Position numbers and translations under genes: made by a program
From: Rhabdophis nuchalis
Lineage: Eukaryota; Chordata; Lepidosauria; Squamata; Natricidae
Direction: 5' to 3'
Length of the DNA stretch: 64,000 nt
Assembly: GCA_039707465.1 (NCBI GenBank)
Contig: CM077648.1
Location: forward strand, 29,205,119 to 29,269,118
Shown: positions 23,180 through 34,678 of the stretch, in pieces
Position numbering within the stretch: the first letter of the stretch is position 1
Layout: each line of letters begins with the position of its first letter
Notes under the pieces: model-generated
The model's database searches: none
What the model was told of the DNA's origin: nothing
What the model saw: the letters and a program-made list of their open reading frames with translations, nothing else

Positions 23180-24100
23180 TGTTGGGAAGAACTCAGTGTG
23201 AATGAAGACCGTTAACTAAAAAACAGCAACTATGATTTCATGTTGTGTATAGAATAATAATCAGTTATATGATCAACAAGATATTGTAAATAAATTTATA
23301 TGCTGCCTGACTCCCAGAAACACTGGGAGGTTTCTCAAAAACCTCATACATTTAAGTGGAAATTTTTAAGTGCAAGTAATATAACTCTTATTTATGTTTT
23401 CTATTTTAGACCGCCTTTGTTGCAGACAAAAAAAGAAGTCTTCAGCTTCTGGCAAAGATACAAAGCCAAGATACCATTTATTAAAAGTTGCCCATACCCT
23501 TGGATTTGCTCACCTTGAGCAAACAAGAAAGCTTTATTAGAACATGTTGGCAACCTGCTTTGATTTTAGATATTTAATTTTTGGTGACTGCATGTGCTCT
23601 ACGGGGCCTCTAATTCATTAGTAAAGCTAGCTGAGACAGCACAAAGAGTGCTTGTAAGAAAAATAAAACTGTTGTAATCTGCACCTGAAGGAACTTGTAT
23701 ACAAGTAAACCCACAAAGCAATTAATGACAGTATTTCTTGCTGCCTCAAACTCATCCAACTTTATTCTAAGCAGCCAATTATTCACAAGATACATGCATA
23801 TGGAAGAGTTAGGGGAAAAAACCCATGAAAGGAAATGATATACAAGTGATCAGCACAGATGTGCATTATCTGGGCAACAGTAAATGCTTAAAGCTTTTTG
23901 GCCAAGTAGTAAACCTATTTTAAAATTTAATTTTAACTACTGGCAGCAAATATTAATCATTAATTCATGTCTAGTGGCTAATTTGGACTAAGGATGATGG
24001 GTTTTTTTTTCTTAGACAATGTTTAAGTTGTTTTGTTCTTTCTTCATACTACTTCCATATTGGAAAGTGGATTTGGTTACTGGATTTCTGCTTAATCCTC
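23180..24100. other. Non-coding stretch, no recognised feature
   Basis: No feature that I can name beyond short chance frames. Confidence 0.5.
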
Positions 24101-24109
24101 GATTTAACA

Positions 24110-24244
24110 CATGTGTGTCAAATCTGCGGCATCACATTGCCGTCATGTGACATATCACAATGTTTTTTCCCTTCGGGGAGCTGGGGTTGAGTGGTGCCTG
24201 CACGTGACACATCCGGCCTATGGGCCACCAGTTTGACATCCCTG
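24110..24244 (+). mobile_element. hAT-type MITE, family E (GTGTCAAA ends), 135 bp
   Basis: 8-bp duplication with one mismatch: ATTTAACA (24102-24109) and ATTTTACA (24245-24252). Ends catgtgtgtcaaat and gtttgacatccctg are inverted. Same family as 25944 and 33979. Confidence 0.8.
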
Positions 24245-24260
24245 ATTTTACACATTACAG

Positions 24261-24395
24261 CAGGGGTCTCCAACCTTTGCAACTTTAAGTCTGAAGGACT
24301 TCAGCTCCCAGAATTCTCCAGCCAGCAAAGCTGGCTGGAGAATTCTGGGAGCTGAAGTCCTTCAGACTTAAAGTTGCAAAGGTTGGAGACCCCTG
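24261..24395. mobile_element. Palindromic hAT MITE, family C2, 135 bp
   Basis: Perfect 8-bp duplication CATTACAG (24253-24260 and 24396-24403). The whole element is a hairpin with arms starting CAGGGGTCTCCAACCTTTGC. The arms appear identical except at the centre, suggesting recent insertion or arm conversion. Confidence 0.93.
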
Positions 24396-24429
24396 CATTA
24401 CAGTATTACAGGTGGAAGGGATAGATATT

Positions 24430-24668
24430 AAAGAGAGACCATTTGCGTAGTGATTAAGGTGCTATCTAGAAACTAGGGAACTGTGAGTTCTAGTTCTGTG
24501 TTAGCCATGAAAGCTGGCTAGATGATTGTGAGCAGGTCATTTTCTCTCAACCCAGCCCACCTCACAGAATTGTTGTTGTGGGAAAAACAGGAGGAGGAAA
24601 AAAGTATTATGTATGTTCACTGTCTTGAGTTACCTGTAAAGTAATTAAGATGAAATAAAAATAAATAA
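24430..24668 (+). mobile_element. tRNA-headed SINE, second family
   Basis: Head gcgtagtgattaaggtgc (A-box-like) and gtgagttctagttc (B-box-like), then the aacccagcccacctcacag body and an A-rich tail ending aaataaaaataaat. Related copies: 26522, 32155 (minus), 46245 (minus). Confidence 0.7.
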
Positions 24669-25000
24669 TATATAGATAAACTAGTAAGCTTACTCTAGTA
24701 TTAATTTTCACTGATGTATATTTTGAGTCATTATATACCGGTATATTTATTTAAATTACATATATGGCCATCCCTGCAGTGATTCTGCTGTTTAATAAAG
24801 TTATTGTCCCCAAAGTTAAATTTTCAATAGAAATTTCAGTATTATTAATGCAGAACTGAAGTGATATTGGTAGATGGAAGTCTTCATTGTCCTTATGCAC
24901 TGTACATAAGGAAGAACTCAGTGTGAATGAAGGCCATTAGCTAAAATCTAGCAGCTGTGGTAATGGTAATCAGAAGCTCCATTGCTCAGTGATTGCAAGG

Positions 25001-25216
25001 CAGTGGTGGGTTGCAAATCGTCTTAGCACCTCCGCCATGTTCCATGACGCTCCAGCTGTTCCGCGGAGCATCACGCAGGCTCTGTACGTGCCATGCGCCA
25101 TGTACCTGCATGGAAGCGCAGAAGCCTTTAAACACCGGTAAGGAGCGCGTTATCTGGTGCTCCGGACTGGCTCCAGTACGCCCGTACCGGGGCATACCAC
25201 CTGCAACCCACCACTG
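25001..25216 (+). mobile_element. hAT-type MITE, family B, 216 bp
   Basis: Ends CAGTGGTGGGTTGC and GCAACCCACCACTG are perfect 14-bp inverted repeats. 8-bp duplication TTGCAAGG (24993-25000) and TTGCAAAG (25217-25224), one mismatch. The best-preserved terminus of family B in the window. Confidence 0.95.
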
Positions 25217-25621
25217 TTGCAAAGTATAGGGTCCAACAGATACAATTGCCATTGTTGCGTGAATCCCACAATCATGTGACTGCCATTTTCAACCTCCTAC
25301 TTGTTTCTCCATTGCTTGTTGGAAGCTGGCAGTGAAGGTTCCAATTGTCATTCAAAGACTGTGGGACACTATGCATTGTAATTGTGGATGGGTCACCAAT
25401 GCCCAAAGTGCACTTCTATGACTACAGGAATGCTTGTGACAGCTGCTATTATGAGAACATTTATTATTCTTTGTATTTATTTAATAGAGTTATATGGCTG
25501 CCCGACTTGCACACAGTTACTCCAGGTGGAATATGACATTAAAAGGCAACAATATAAAACCCCCAGAAACCTCCAGAAACTTCCTACAAGTGTACCCCTT
25601 GTTCAGCATCATGGTAACTTC

Positions 25622-25925
25622 TGTCACGGTCATGGATCCGCCCCGGGAGCTCTCTTTGGATCTGAATTCAGAGAAAGAGGGTGGGTTTGAGTCAGCAGGA
25701 GGAAGGACCGAGCAGAGTGCTAGTGAGGATCAGGGCTCGGAGAGTGCTAGCCTGATGGAGCAGACTCAGCTGGGTCAATCGGACGAACGAGAGGCTGAGG
25801 AAGGTGAGCCACAGCTGCAGCAAGTTGGCCAGGAAGCTGCAGCAAGAACCAGGAGTGGCTGCCACCCGTTAGCAATGCGGCTGCCACCTGTTAGCACCTC
25901 CTTCTCAATCAAGGACACATAGAGG
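25622..25925 (+). mobile_element. LTR-like fragment
   Basis: Begins tgtcacggtcatggatccgc and is GC-rich with many gag and cag codons, producing a 142-codon frame. Composition differs sharply from the flanks. Style resembles the 5' part of squamate Gypsy-type LTRs such as 984-1110. The right end is lost. Tentative. Confidence 0.35.
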
Positions 25926-25943
25926 AGAGAGGAGACATTAGAC

Positions 25944-26071
25944 CAAGAATGACAAACTCGTGTCATCACATCATCATGTGACGTATCACAACTTTCCCCC
26001 TTCATGAAAATGGGGGTGGGGGGGCAGCACATGATGCATTGGGCTCATGGGCTGCAAGTTTGACATCCCTG
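25944..26071 (+). mobile_element. hAT-type MITE, family E, 128 bp
   Basis: 8-bp duplication CATTAGAC (25936-25943) and CATTGGAC (26072-26079), one mismatch. Ends caagaatgacaaact and aagtttgacatccctg are inverted. Confidence 0.82.
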
Positions 26072-26248
26072 CATTGGACAGATAAGTTAGATATAGCTTC
26101 AGATAAGTAATATTCCTTTTGTAGATTCTTGAAAGCTCTGAAGGTATTATTACATAACAGCTGACTGAGAGGGATAATTCTGTTATGAACATATTCCCAG
26201 GAAAAATGTGTCACCAACCATTTTCAAATAAGAATGACTCCAGAGTAC

Positions 26249-26460
<212 letters not shown>

Positions 26461-26521
26461 ACATTTTATTAGATTTATGTAATACTTATTAAATTAAATA
26501 ATTTGAATTACATTTTATTTG

Positions 26522-26640
26522 ATAGTCACTGTAGCACAGTTACTCCTCAATCCAACTCACTTCACAGAGTTGTTGGCAAAATAGGAGGAAGAATGTGTGT
26601 CAGTATATTTGTAAAACTAATAAAGGCAGGAAATAAATAA
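26522..26640 (+). mobile_element. tRNA-headed SINE second family, partial
   Basis: Body and tail only: caatccaactcacttcacag, aaaataggaggaag, then taataaaggcaggaaataaa. The tRNA head is degraded. Confidence 0.5.
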
Positions 26641-27050
26641 AGCAATAAACAATAAACCAACCAACCAACCAATAAATAAATAAATAAATGGCATCAGATT
26701 TCATGCATATGATGACAAATATAATTAAACAAAATAATAATAAAATTTGTTAATCAGAAAAAGTGCTACCAGACTCCCGATTTCTAGTTTCTCAACATAA
26801 GAAAAATCAAAATTAAATTCTCCAGGTAATAAGACCCAGATCCATCTAGCTACTTTCAGTGCTGAAAAAGTAACCAAATTCCAAATAATTAGGGCTCGGC
26901 ATTGGTCAAGTTTTATTTATTTATGGGTGTCATAAATAAGTCTTAAAGTGTGTCATTTATTGCCTGAAGTTTGGGGTTGTTACATGAATTCAGAGTGAGC
27001 AGGATGATTTAGTCTGGATAATATATTTTGAAATCTTATCTATCTAGCTA

Positions 27051-27569
27051 CAGTGGTACCTCGGTTCACGAACTTAATTCGTGAACTGACTCTGTTCGCG
27101 ATCCGAATTGGTCGTGAAGCGAGGCACAATTTCCCATAGGGTTCAATGTAAATCTGGTTAATCCGTTCCGACCTTGTTTTTTGGTCGTGATTCTTGAACT
27201 GACTCTGTTCGCGAACAGAATTGGTCGTGAACAAAGGCACAGTTTCCCATAGGGTTCAATGTAAATCCAGTTAATCCGTTCTGACCTTGTTTTTTGGTCG
27301 TCCGCGGCTCCGGTTCGTGAAGCGAGGCGGGGTTCGTGAATCCAAGCATTTTTACGAACTTTTCTGTTCGTGAAGCGAGGGCGGAGTTCGTGAAGCGAGG
27401 CGGAGTTCGTGAAGCGAGGCGGAGTTCGTGAAGCGGAGCATATTTTTACGAACTTTTCCGTTCGTGAACCGAAACGGTGTTCGTGAACCGGGGCACATTT
27501 TTTGGGAAATTTTTGGTCGTAATCCGAATTGGTCGTGAACAGAGGCGTTCGTGAACCGAGGTACCACTG
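27051..27569 (+). mobile_element. Tigger/mariner-type MITE, 519 bp, with internal tandem duplications
   Basis: Ends CAGTGGTACCTCGGTTCACG and CGTGAACCGAGGTACCACTG are exact inverted repeats flanked by TA. The interior has a ~116-bp tandem duplication (about 27077-27192 and 27193-27308) and short repeats of gttcgtgaagcgaggcgg (27360-27440). It is much richer in CpG than its surroundings. Not coding. Confidence 0.85.
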
Positions 27570-27574
27570 TATTA

Positions 27575-28930
27575 CCTATCTAGCTATTAAAAACTCAGCT
27601 CAAAATTTAACAAAAATATTGGATAATAAATTGTGCACGGAATACAATATTACCAGCCTTTAAAATTACAGTAATATGAGCATCATAGCGTAAAACTGGT
27701 AGAACTTGATTTTCATAAGATGTTATGACATCTTGTTTCATAACAAATATACCAACTACTTTCTCCTGAAATTTAATTAATGCATTTTTAATTTTTTGGT
27801 AAATGAGAAAGCAAATGTATTGTGTGATTTTATTTACTTATTTCATATAACTTCAGTTTTGCTTACTTTCCAAATACAGACATATTTTTTAAAAGCAGTG
27901 GTAATTGATAAAGAATACAGAATAGGATTATTATTGTTGGAAATGGAAATTTAAGATTCTGTTAAGCCTCATTTAAGGAATTTGGCTCAAGCCAAATTCA
28001 GAAAGCTGAGTAAAATAGCATTTCCAGTCTATTTGTATTGTACTTCATCTGTCATAATTCCCAACCATGATGTTTAGTACATATAGAAGGCACCGAGTAA
28101 AAGAATGAAATATAGAGCCAAAGCAGTTTTCCACCATACCTTTGCAGCTGCAACTATTATCTATAACTTGATGGGTGTGCATGCTACTTAAGACAAAAAT
28201 GATAAGATCCTGGCCTAAGGAACTTTCAGTCTAGTAAAGACATGCAGCATAAGTGTAAACATTAAACCACAAAGTGGGAGTGGGACCAGTTAGGAGAGAA
28301 CCTTGAAAATTTATCTTTGAGTCATCAAAGAGTTGGAAGGAATCCATCAACCGAATCTTTGAGCTATTACACATTTCAAACAGGCAAGATGAAATCATGA
28401 ATAATGAGTTCCTCCACAGGCTCTGCTGAAACAGGAGTAATGATGCGGGAACAACTTCCAAATCATTGTGCTGGTGCATATCAAGAAGCTTCTGCAACTC
28501 AATGTTTGTCCCCGTTTACAATTCCCTAGTTCCCAGGCCATCCTTTGCAAAAGCAAAAGCAATTGCAACCATTAGAATCCAGCCTCAACTATCCACCAAT
28601 ATTCTTGTTCTGAAGCTACATGAAATTCCCTTTCACCTATTCTTCTGCCACTGAGATATATTTTGTGATTAGCTTTTAGTAGGAGCATTGGGGTTTCCAT
28701 GCGATATCAGTAATTTGATCTCCCAAAGCTACTATCCTGACATAGCTAGCCAAGAACATATAAAGCATTATCAGGCAGATGGAAAGTAGATAAACTCCTG
28801 TAAATGGTTTAAGATCTGGATCATTCCATACCAATAGTGATCTGCCAGAATGTTTGAACTGGTGACTGGAAGGAAGGGTACTCCTGTTTTTAACTATGTT
28901 TATATGAATTGTTGTGAGCCACCTAAAGTT
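27575..28930. other. Non-coding stretch, no recognised feature
   Basis: AT-rich; short frames without family resemblance. Confidence 0.5.
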
Positions 28931-28947
28931 ATTGTATGAGATAGGCA

Positions 28948-29122
28948 GCAGAGTTCTCTCTGCTTCGGGCAAACTGGTAGCGGCGGCTGCAGAAGGCTCT
29001 GCCCACCCACCCCAACTAATGCGTGAACACTACCCATGCAAAGAAGGTGCTGCACATGCGCAGATGCGGCACGTGTGCTCACATTTGCAAACTGGTAGGG
29101 AAAGTAAGTGAATTCCATTGCC
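28948..29122 (+). mobile_element. hAT-type MITE, family B, diverged, 175 bp
   Basis: Perfect 8-bp duplication GATAGGCA (28940-28947 and 29123-29130). Interior matches the copy at 9712-9878 (actggtagcggcgg, gctctgcccaccca, ctgcacatgcgcag). The terminal bases have decayed but the duplication fixes the ends. Confidence 0.8.
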
Positions 29123-29141
29123 GATAGGCAGCCACATAAAT

Positions 29142-29143
29142 CC

Positions 29144-29205
<62 letters not shown>

Positions 29206-29206
29206 A
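29142..29206. repeat. (AGTA)n microsatellite
   Basis: About sixteen AGTA units, 20 bases after the MITE at 28948-29122. Confidence 0.97.
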
Positions 29207-29209
29207 AAG

Positions 29210-30860
29210 TAACCAAGAACTTTTTACAAGTCCATTTTTCTCAGTTTTATGTATCTGTTGTCTTCCAGAATTCCTAGCCTATTTGACAGTGGAAGCAATT
29301 TGAAAAGGGATAAAGAACAAAGCAGGTTATATGCATCTGCTTCAATACTTTTCCTCTGATAATTTCCATAATGCATTGGAAAAGAGTAGGAGAAGGCAAT
29401 GGAACATCTTCTGTAATGTTAGAATTACCAGAAATCAAATTCAGTACAGAAACGTTACTTTTTAAATACATGTAACCGAATCTGGTTCATAACACAATGT
29501 ATAGGAAAAACGCCACTTGACCCAGAATCTACTTATTAAAATGTCTAAACAAAAACCCTCCTCCAAAGTACAAATAGATTAAAATTGTACATGAATGCAC
29601 ACATGTACATTCATGTACATTCATGTACAATGCACACCTATCCACACACAGGGAATACATGCAAATTCTTCTGGGAAAAAAAGGTGCTAAAAGTAAGAAC
29701 AAGCCTCTGCTCTCTTTGTGTGTGGCGATTCTAATCTATTTAATGGTTACCACTTGAATGAATTAAAAATGGAATTGGAATTGCTATCTAATTCATCAGT
29801 AAGTGTTGTGTTATGGATTGATTCCCATAGTTACCTAGTGAATCACTTTAAATTATTTTAGAGATGATGAAATCTATGCTAATATACAAATACTCTTCCA
29901 GGAAGAAGTGGAGTTTGATAAGGATATGGATATAACCTAAGATAGGAAATATTGAAAAGTATTACCACAGATTGTCGTAAGAAACACACAACCACCTCTT
30001 TCATTACATTTATGAATTTGTCAAAGCCCCACAGTTCATTCAAGGCAGAAAAGGAAAGCTGCAGGCCATTTGTTCCAGAGAAATAATATTCTATGTACAC
30101 AGCCCAGTGTGGTAAATATATACTCTAGTTTTATTTATATAATAAACTACATCAAAATCATTACTTGCAAACCACAGCGGTTAAACTATAACCCAACAAA
30201 CCACATTATAATTTAGCATGTTGTATGAATTAGGCTATCATATTAAGCCATGTTATATTTTGGCATATTGCATTATGTGGCCAAAGTAATTTTCCTGTCT
30301 TAATCATAGTTTATGATTTACTATTGTGAAAATGTGGCCAATTACAGTACTGTTTTCTCTCTTGCTCGGTCTCTGTCTCTCTCTCTCACTCTCACACACA
30401 CTTTCTACCAATTAATATTTTTTCTCTCCTTCTACCTGAGTAGAAGTTATTTAAGAACAAAGTTAACAGTATGCAGTTACATACTGAGTAATGTAGAAGA
30501 AGTGGAAGCATATCAAGAACTGACACGAAGCTAGCAGATCTTTATTAAACAAAGATATTCATTTTGTATCATGGTCTCTTTGTCAGTCTCCTGAGCAAAC
30601 AAAATGTCTCTCTGTAATCTTACCTTCTTGTTTCTGAGCTGCAGGCAAGACTCTCCACAGCAAGTTTCTCTGGCATACAAGCCATAATTTTAGGCTCCAA
30701 AGAAAAGAAAGTTAAAAAAGCATGTGCGTGCATACATTTCTGTGTGTTCATGCATATGGATATATTTAAAACAGAAGTCAATACCATGTGTAAGTATGTA
30801 TTCATGCATAAGACAGAAGGATCAATCTTGCAGTATGTACTTCTCAGAAGTTATTAAAAG
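29210..30860. other. Non-coding stretch; (TC)n/(AC)n tract at about 30358-30402
   Basis: No exon or named repeat, apart from a pyrimidine-rich tract and a short catgtacatt repeat near 29600-29630. Confidence 0.5.
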
Positions 30861-30874
30861 AAGCTAGGTATAGA

Positions 30875-31215
30875 CAGTGGTGGGATCCAAATTTTTTTTG
30901 CTATTGGTTCTGTAGTAAAGCTTGGTGGGTGTTGTTATAACAGGTGTGGTGTGGCTTGGTGGGTGAGCATGGCTTGGTGGGTGTGGCTTGGTGGGCGTGG
31001 CAGGGGAAGGATTCTGTTAAGTCTCTGTTCCCTCCCCACTCCAGGGGAAGGTTACTGTAAAATCCCCATTCCCTCCTGATCAGCTGGGACTCGGGAGGCA
31101 GAGAATAGATGGGGCAGAGCCAATCAGAGGTGGTATTTATCAGTTCTCTGAACTACTCAAAATTTCCTCTACCGATTCTCCAGAACTGGTCAGAACCTGC
31201 TGAATACCACCTGTG
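30875..31215 (+). mobile_element. hAT-type MITE, family B, 341 bp
   Basis: 8-bp duplication GGTATAGA (30867-30874) and GGTACAGA (31216-31223), one mismatch. Ends cagtggtgggatccaaat and gaataccacctgtg. The interior has repeated ggcttggtgggtgtgg blocks. Confidence 0.85.
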
Positions 31216-31670
31216 GGTACAGAGTATTAGAAACCTTGATTGTGTAGAAAGCATTGCAATTTCATACACATTTAGATGGGAATAAATCCCAGTGAATTTC
31301 AGAGTAAACATGCAGCAGATTATACTTGCATTGGATATACAGTATATGGGTTTGTTAACACACCAATAATGTGTTGGGTTTTAGAAAAATGTACTGTGTG
31401 AAACCAGGCATTGTGATTTATAAACCATAGTTTATGAATTGTGTTTTATTCAGTAACCTACAATTGAAAACTACTGCTTAGTGTAACGTAAGAACTCAAT
31501 CACGCTGTATGCATTTTTAATTTCTATATTTTTCTATGGAAGCATTTAAATTAAAATCTGCAGCTGATCAAACGCTTCTTTTCACGTATAATAGAAATGT
31601 ATGCATTGCAGTAAAGGTAAACCTCAAACAGTAAAGGTAAACCTCAAGAACTACTAAATGTGTGAATTAG

Positions 31671-31742
31671 CAGATGCTGGCTGGAGAATTCTGGGAGTTG
31701 AAATCCACAAGTCTTAAAGTTGCCAAGTTTGGGAACCTCTGA
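31671..31742. mobile_element. Palindromic hAT MITE, family C2, right half only
   Basis: Matches the right arm of 36007-36102 (ggagaattctgggagttg, gttgccaagtttgggaacct). The left arm is absent. Confidence 0.7.
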
Positions 31743-32154
31743 GCTAGACTTTAGCATGTGTTCATTGTTCTAGCAAAACTAAAAGCTGTCATATAAGTCC
31801 ATGAATAAAAATGGATTAAAAATTGCCTACAATGTTACTGGACAAACTAATTGAGTACATGAGATTGGTGCACAAATAATGAAGGGACAGGGATTGTATT
31901 CTAATACCGGGAAGCATGATCAGAGAAGATAAAATGCAATCATGCTTTTGAATGCAAACAATTGTTGGAGAAATATAGCAGATCTGTGTTCTTTAGGAAA
32001 ATAGTCTGGTCCTCAGTACTATATTGCTTTATTTTATTACTCTTCTATCCAAATCCAACTACCTTATGCCCTCAGGCAAGATTTCTTTAAACAGGAGATG
32101 ACATGCTCCCTTTGCCTACCAATGCTCTGGTCAGGATCTCCTAAAGGTAAAATC

Positions 32155-32398
32155 TCAATTTATTTATATCCCACCTGCATTATTTTTATGAATAACTCAA
32201 GGTTGTGAACATACATAATACCCTTTCCTCCTATTTTCCTCACTACAAAACCTTGTGAGAGGAGTTGGGCTGGGAGAGAGCGACTTGCCCAGAGTCACCT
32301 AGCCAGTTTTCATATCTAAAGTGGAACTAGAATTCACTGTCACCTAGTTTCTAGGCTGGTACCTTAATTACTACCGTAGACCAAGTTGGCTTTCATTG
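32155..32398 (-). mobile_element. tRNA-headed SINE, second family
   Basis: Antisense: the tail tttatttatatcccacctgc comes first, the body cagagtcacctagccag follows, and the head with ttctaggctggtaccttaat comes last. Confidence 0.65.
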
Positions 32399-32815
32399 AG
32401 TGATGCTCTGGTGATTTACATGAGGCATCCATGTTATTTTCTTGGCAACCATACAGAGGTATTGCCTCACTGCCTCCTCCCAATCTAATCTATAGCCCTG
32501 GGATTTCCTGATGTCAATGTAGTAACCCAGAGCAACCCTGTAACCTGTCTAACTTTTTCAAAGTCACCAAACCACACCCCAAATGTCTTGTAGCTGTCTT
32601 AAGACAGCCTTGCTAACCTATACTTGAGAAGTCCCAGCCAACAGACCATTTTATCACCCTGACTGGAACTGGAAGACTCACAACTATTACGTCCAGAGGA
32701 CAAGAACCTAGCAAAAGCTGCTTTAGCATCTACAGTAATTGACTGGATTAGCCATACTTATCTCCATGGAATAATTCCATTGTCTGGGTTTCAACTCTGA
32801 ACTGAAAACTAACTA

Positions 32816-33155
32816 CAAGTAATCCTTATTACAACCACAATTGAGCCCAAAATTGCTATTGTTAAGTGGAACATTTGTTAAGTAAATTCTCTTTCATTTT
32901 ACGACATTTCTTGCCACAGTGAATTACTGCAGTTGACTTTGCTTGTCAGAAGGTTGCAAAAGTTGATCAAATGAACCCAGAACACCGAATAATCGTAAGT
33001 ATGAACTGATTGCCAAGCATCTGAATTTTGATCACATGATCATGGGGATGCTGCAGAAGTTGTAATTGTGAAAAATGGTCATTACTCCCTTTTTTCAATG
33101 CCGTTGTAACTTTGAATGGTCACAAAATGAACTATTGTAAGTTGAGGACTACCTG
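32816..33155 (+). mobile_element. Tigger-like MITE, family D, 340 bp
   Basis: TA on both sides (32814-32815, 33156-33157). Ends caagtaatccttattacaac and gtaagttgaggactacctg are inverted. The longest intact-looking copy of this family here. Confidence 0.8.
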
Positions 33156-33159
33156 TACA

Positions 33160-33970
33160 AAGGCTGGATTTGTATAACTGATTTATAAACCAGACAACCA
33201 CATTTTAGGATAACACACCTTGGAATTTATTTAACCTATGAATTGATGAAGAGAACTGCCCCACCAAATGGGACAGTCAAAAAGTGATCTAGAACAGTGC
33301 CGGAATTCCAAAATGATCCTTTGTCATTTGCTGAAGACATGTGGAATTCTAATGAAGTTAAAGAATATTAGAGGAGGGAAACAAGATCGTAACTATATTG
33401 ATATAACTCATGCCTATCCATAATAAACCACTGTTGGTTTAGCCTGGTATTCTGAAAAGCACATTGACTAGTAAACTAATCCTATCAGCTAGGTTGACAC
33501 AAGCTGTGAGTGGGTACATAATGGCTCAAGTTTTTATGCCAATACTGTCTCTTGAATGGTCAATAAGGAATAATACAGAGACTGTCTGTACGGAAGAATT
33601 TCTGTTTGCCTTTAGAAACAGAGCTAGAAGTGGATTTATAAAGACTGCGGGAAGGATTAAAATAGATAATTCAAACAGACAATGAAACAGAATTCCCAAA
33701 AGGCTCTCTACTTTGTCTTTCTATAACTGAAATTATATTTTATCTCAGGAAAATGAAAATCATAATTTTTTCCCCACATATTTCTCTATTTTGACAGCCC
33801 TCATAATTCTTTCAAGATTACTGTTCTATGGACAGAGATTGAGAAATTTCTCCTTTCACATAAAATTAAGAATTATGGGAGGGAACATCAGATTTCGTAA
33901 CTCATTCACAATTTTACTAAAATAGTTTTTTAATGTGGAAAGAGATTCTCAAAGTTTCAACAGACAGAGG
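33160..33970. other. Non-coding stretch, no recognised feature
   Basis: A 73-codon plus frame at 33464-33685 has no recognisable homology. Confidence 0.5.
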
Positions 33971-33978
33971 TTCTATAT

Positions 33979-34102
33979 CAGGGGTGTCAAATTGGTGGCC
34001 CGAGATCCGGATGCATCATACGCAGGCCACGCCCATCCCAGCTCTGCAAAGGGGGGAAACGTCACGTGACAGCAATGAGACCAAGCAGGTTTGACAACCA
34101 TG
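33979..34102 (+). mobile_element. hAT-type MITE, family E, 124 bp
   Basis: 8-bp duplication TTCTATAT (33971-33978) and TTCTATAC (34103-34110), one mismatch. Ends caggggtgtcaaattgg and aggtttgacaaccatg are inverted. Confidence 0.85.
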
Positions 34103-34678
34103 TTCTATACAATCAGCTTTCATGCTTTTCTTTAACAAATTAAAATAGTACATATATATTATTTAAATATTCTGCATAATGAGTCTTTAAGACATGCCTG
34201 TATTGCAGTCCCCTGCATGCTGAAGCTAACAAAACACATCTATCTTTCTTCCAGCAGCAATAAAAATGAATAGAAAAGACAAGAACGGATTTATTAAATA
34301 TTCCAAATCATCTATTCTGCCATTGGAAATGAATTTACTATGATGTACTGGTCAGGGCAGGTCAATGTCAATTTATTCAAATTTGTACAATAAATAATTT
34401 AAAACTCAAATATAGGTAAAGTCCACATTCAAATATGCAAACTTGTGTCTGTGTTTAAACTTGATCTACCCTAGTTCACTCCTTAATAAACCAAATTAAG
34501 TACTCATTAGAAAAGGCTTCCATAATCTGTATACTAAAGTGTGGTGGAAATAGTAACAATATTTAGTTTAAACAAGGATAGCTTGTAGAATATTGTGTTG
34601 CATTCTCGCCCAGGACAATATGACTTACTGCCAAACTGTGGATTTCTGTACACAAGGATTTTGCAACTAAACATAAGA

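Noticed and set aside
25494..25922. 142-codon open frame rich in Glu, Gln and Ser
   Set aside because: It starts in AT-rich non-repeat sequence and runs into a GC-rich LTR-like fragment; no family resemblance and no splice context.
27077..27440. Regularly spaced repeats that might suggest a CRISPR-like array
   Set aside because: They are contiguous tandem duplications inside a TA-flanked MITE of a vertebrate genome, with no unique spacers.
29142..29206. AGTA array considered as a regulatory or satellite unit
   Set aside because: Simple microsatellite with no higher-order structure.
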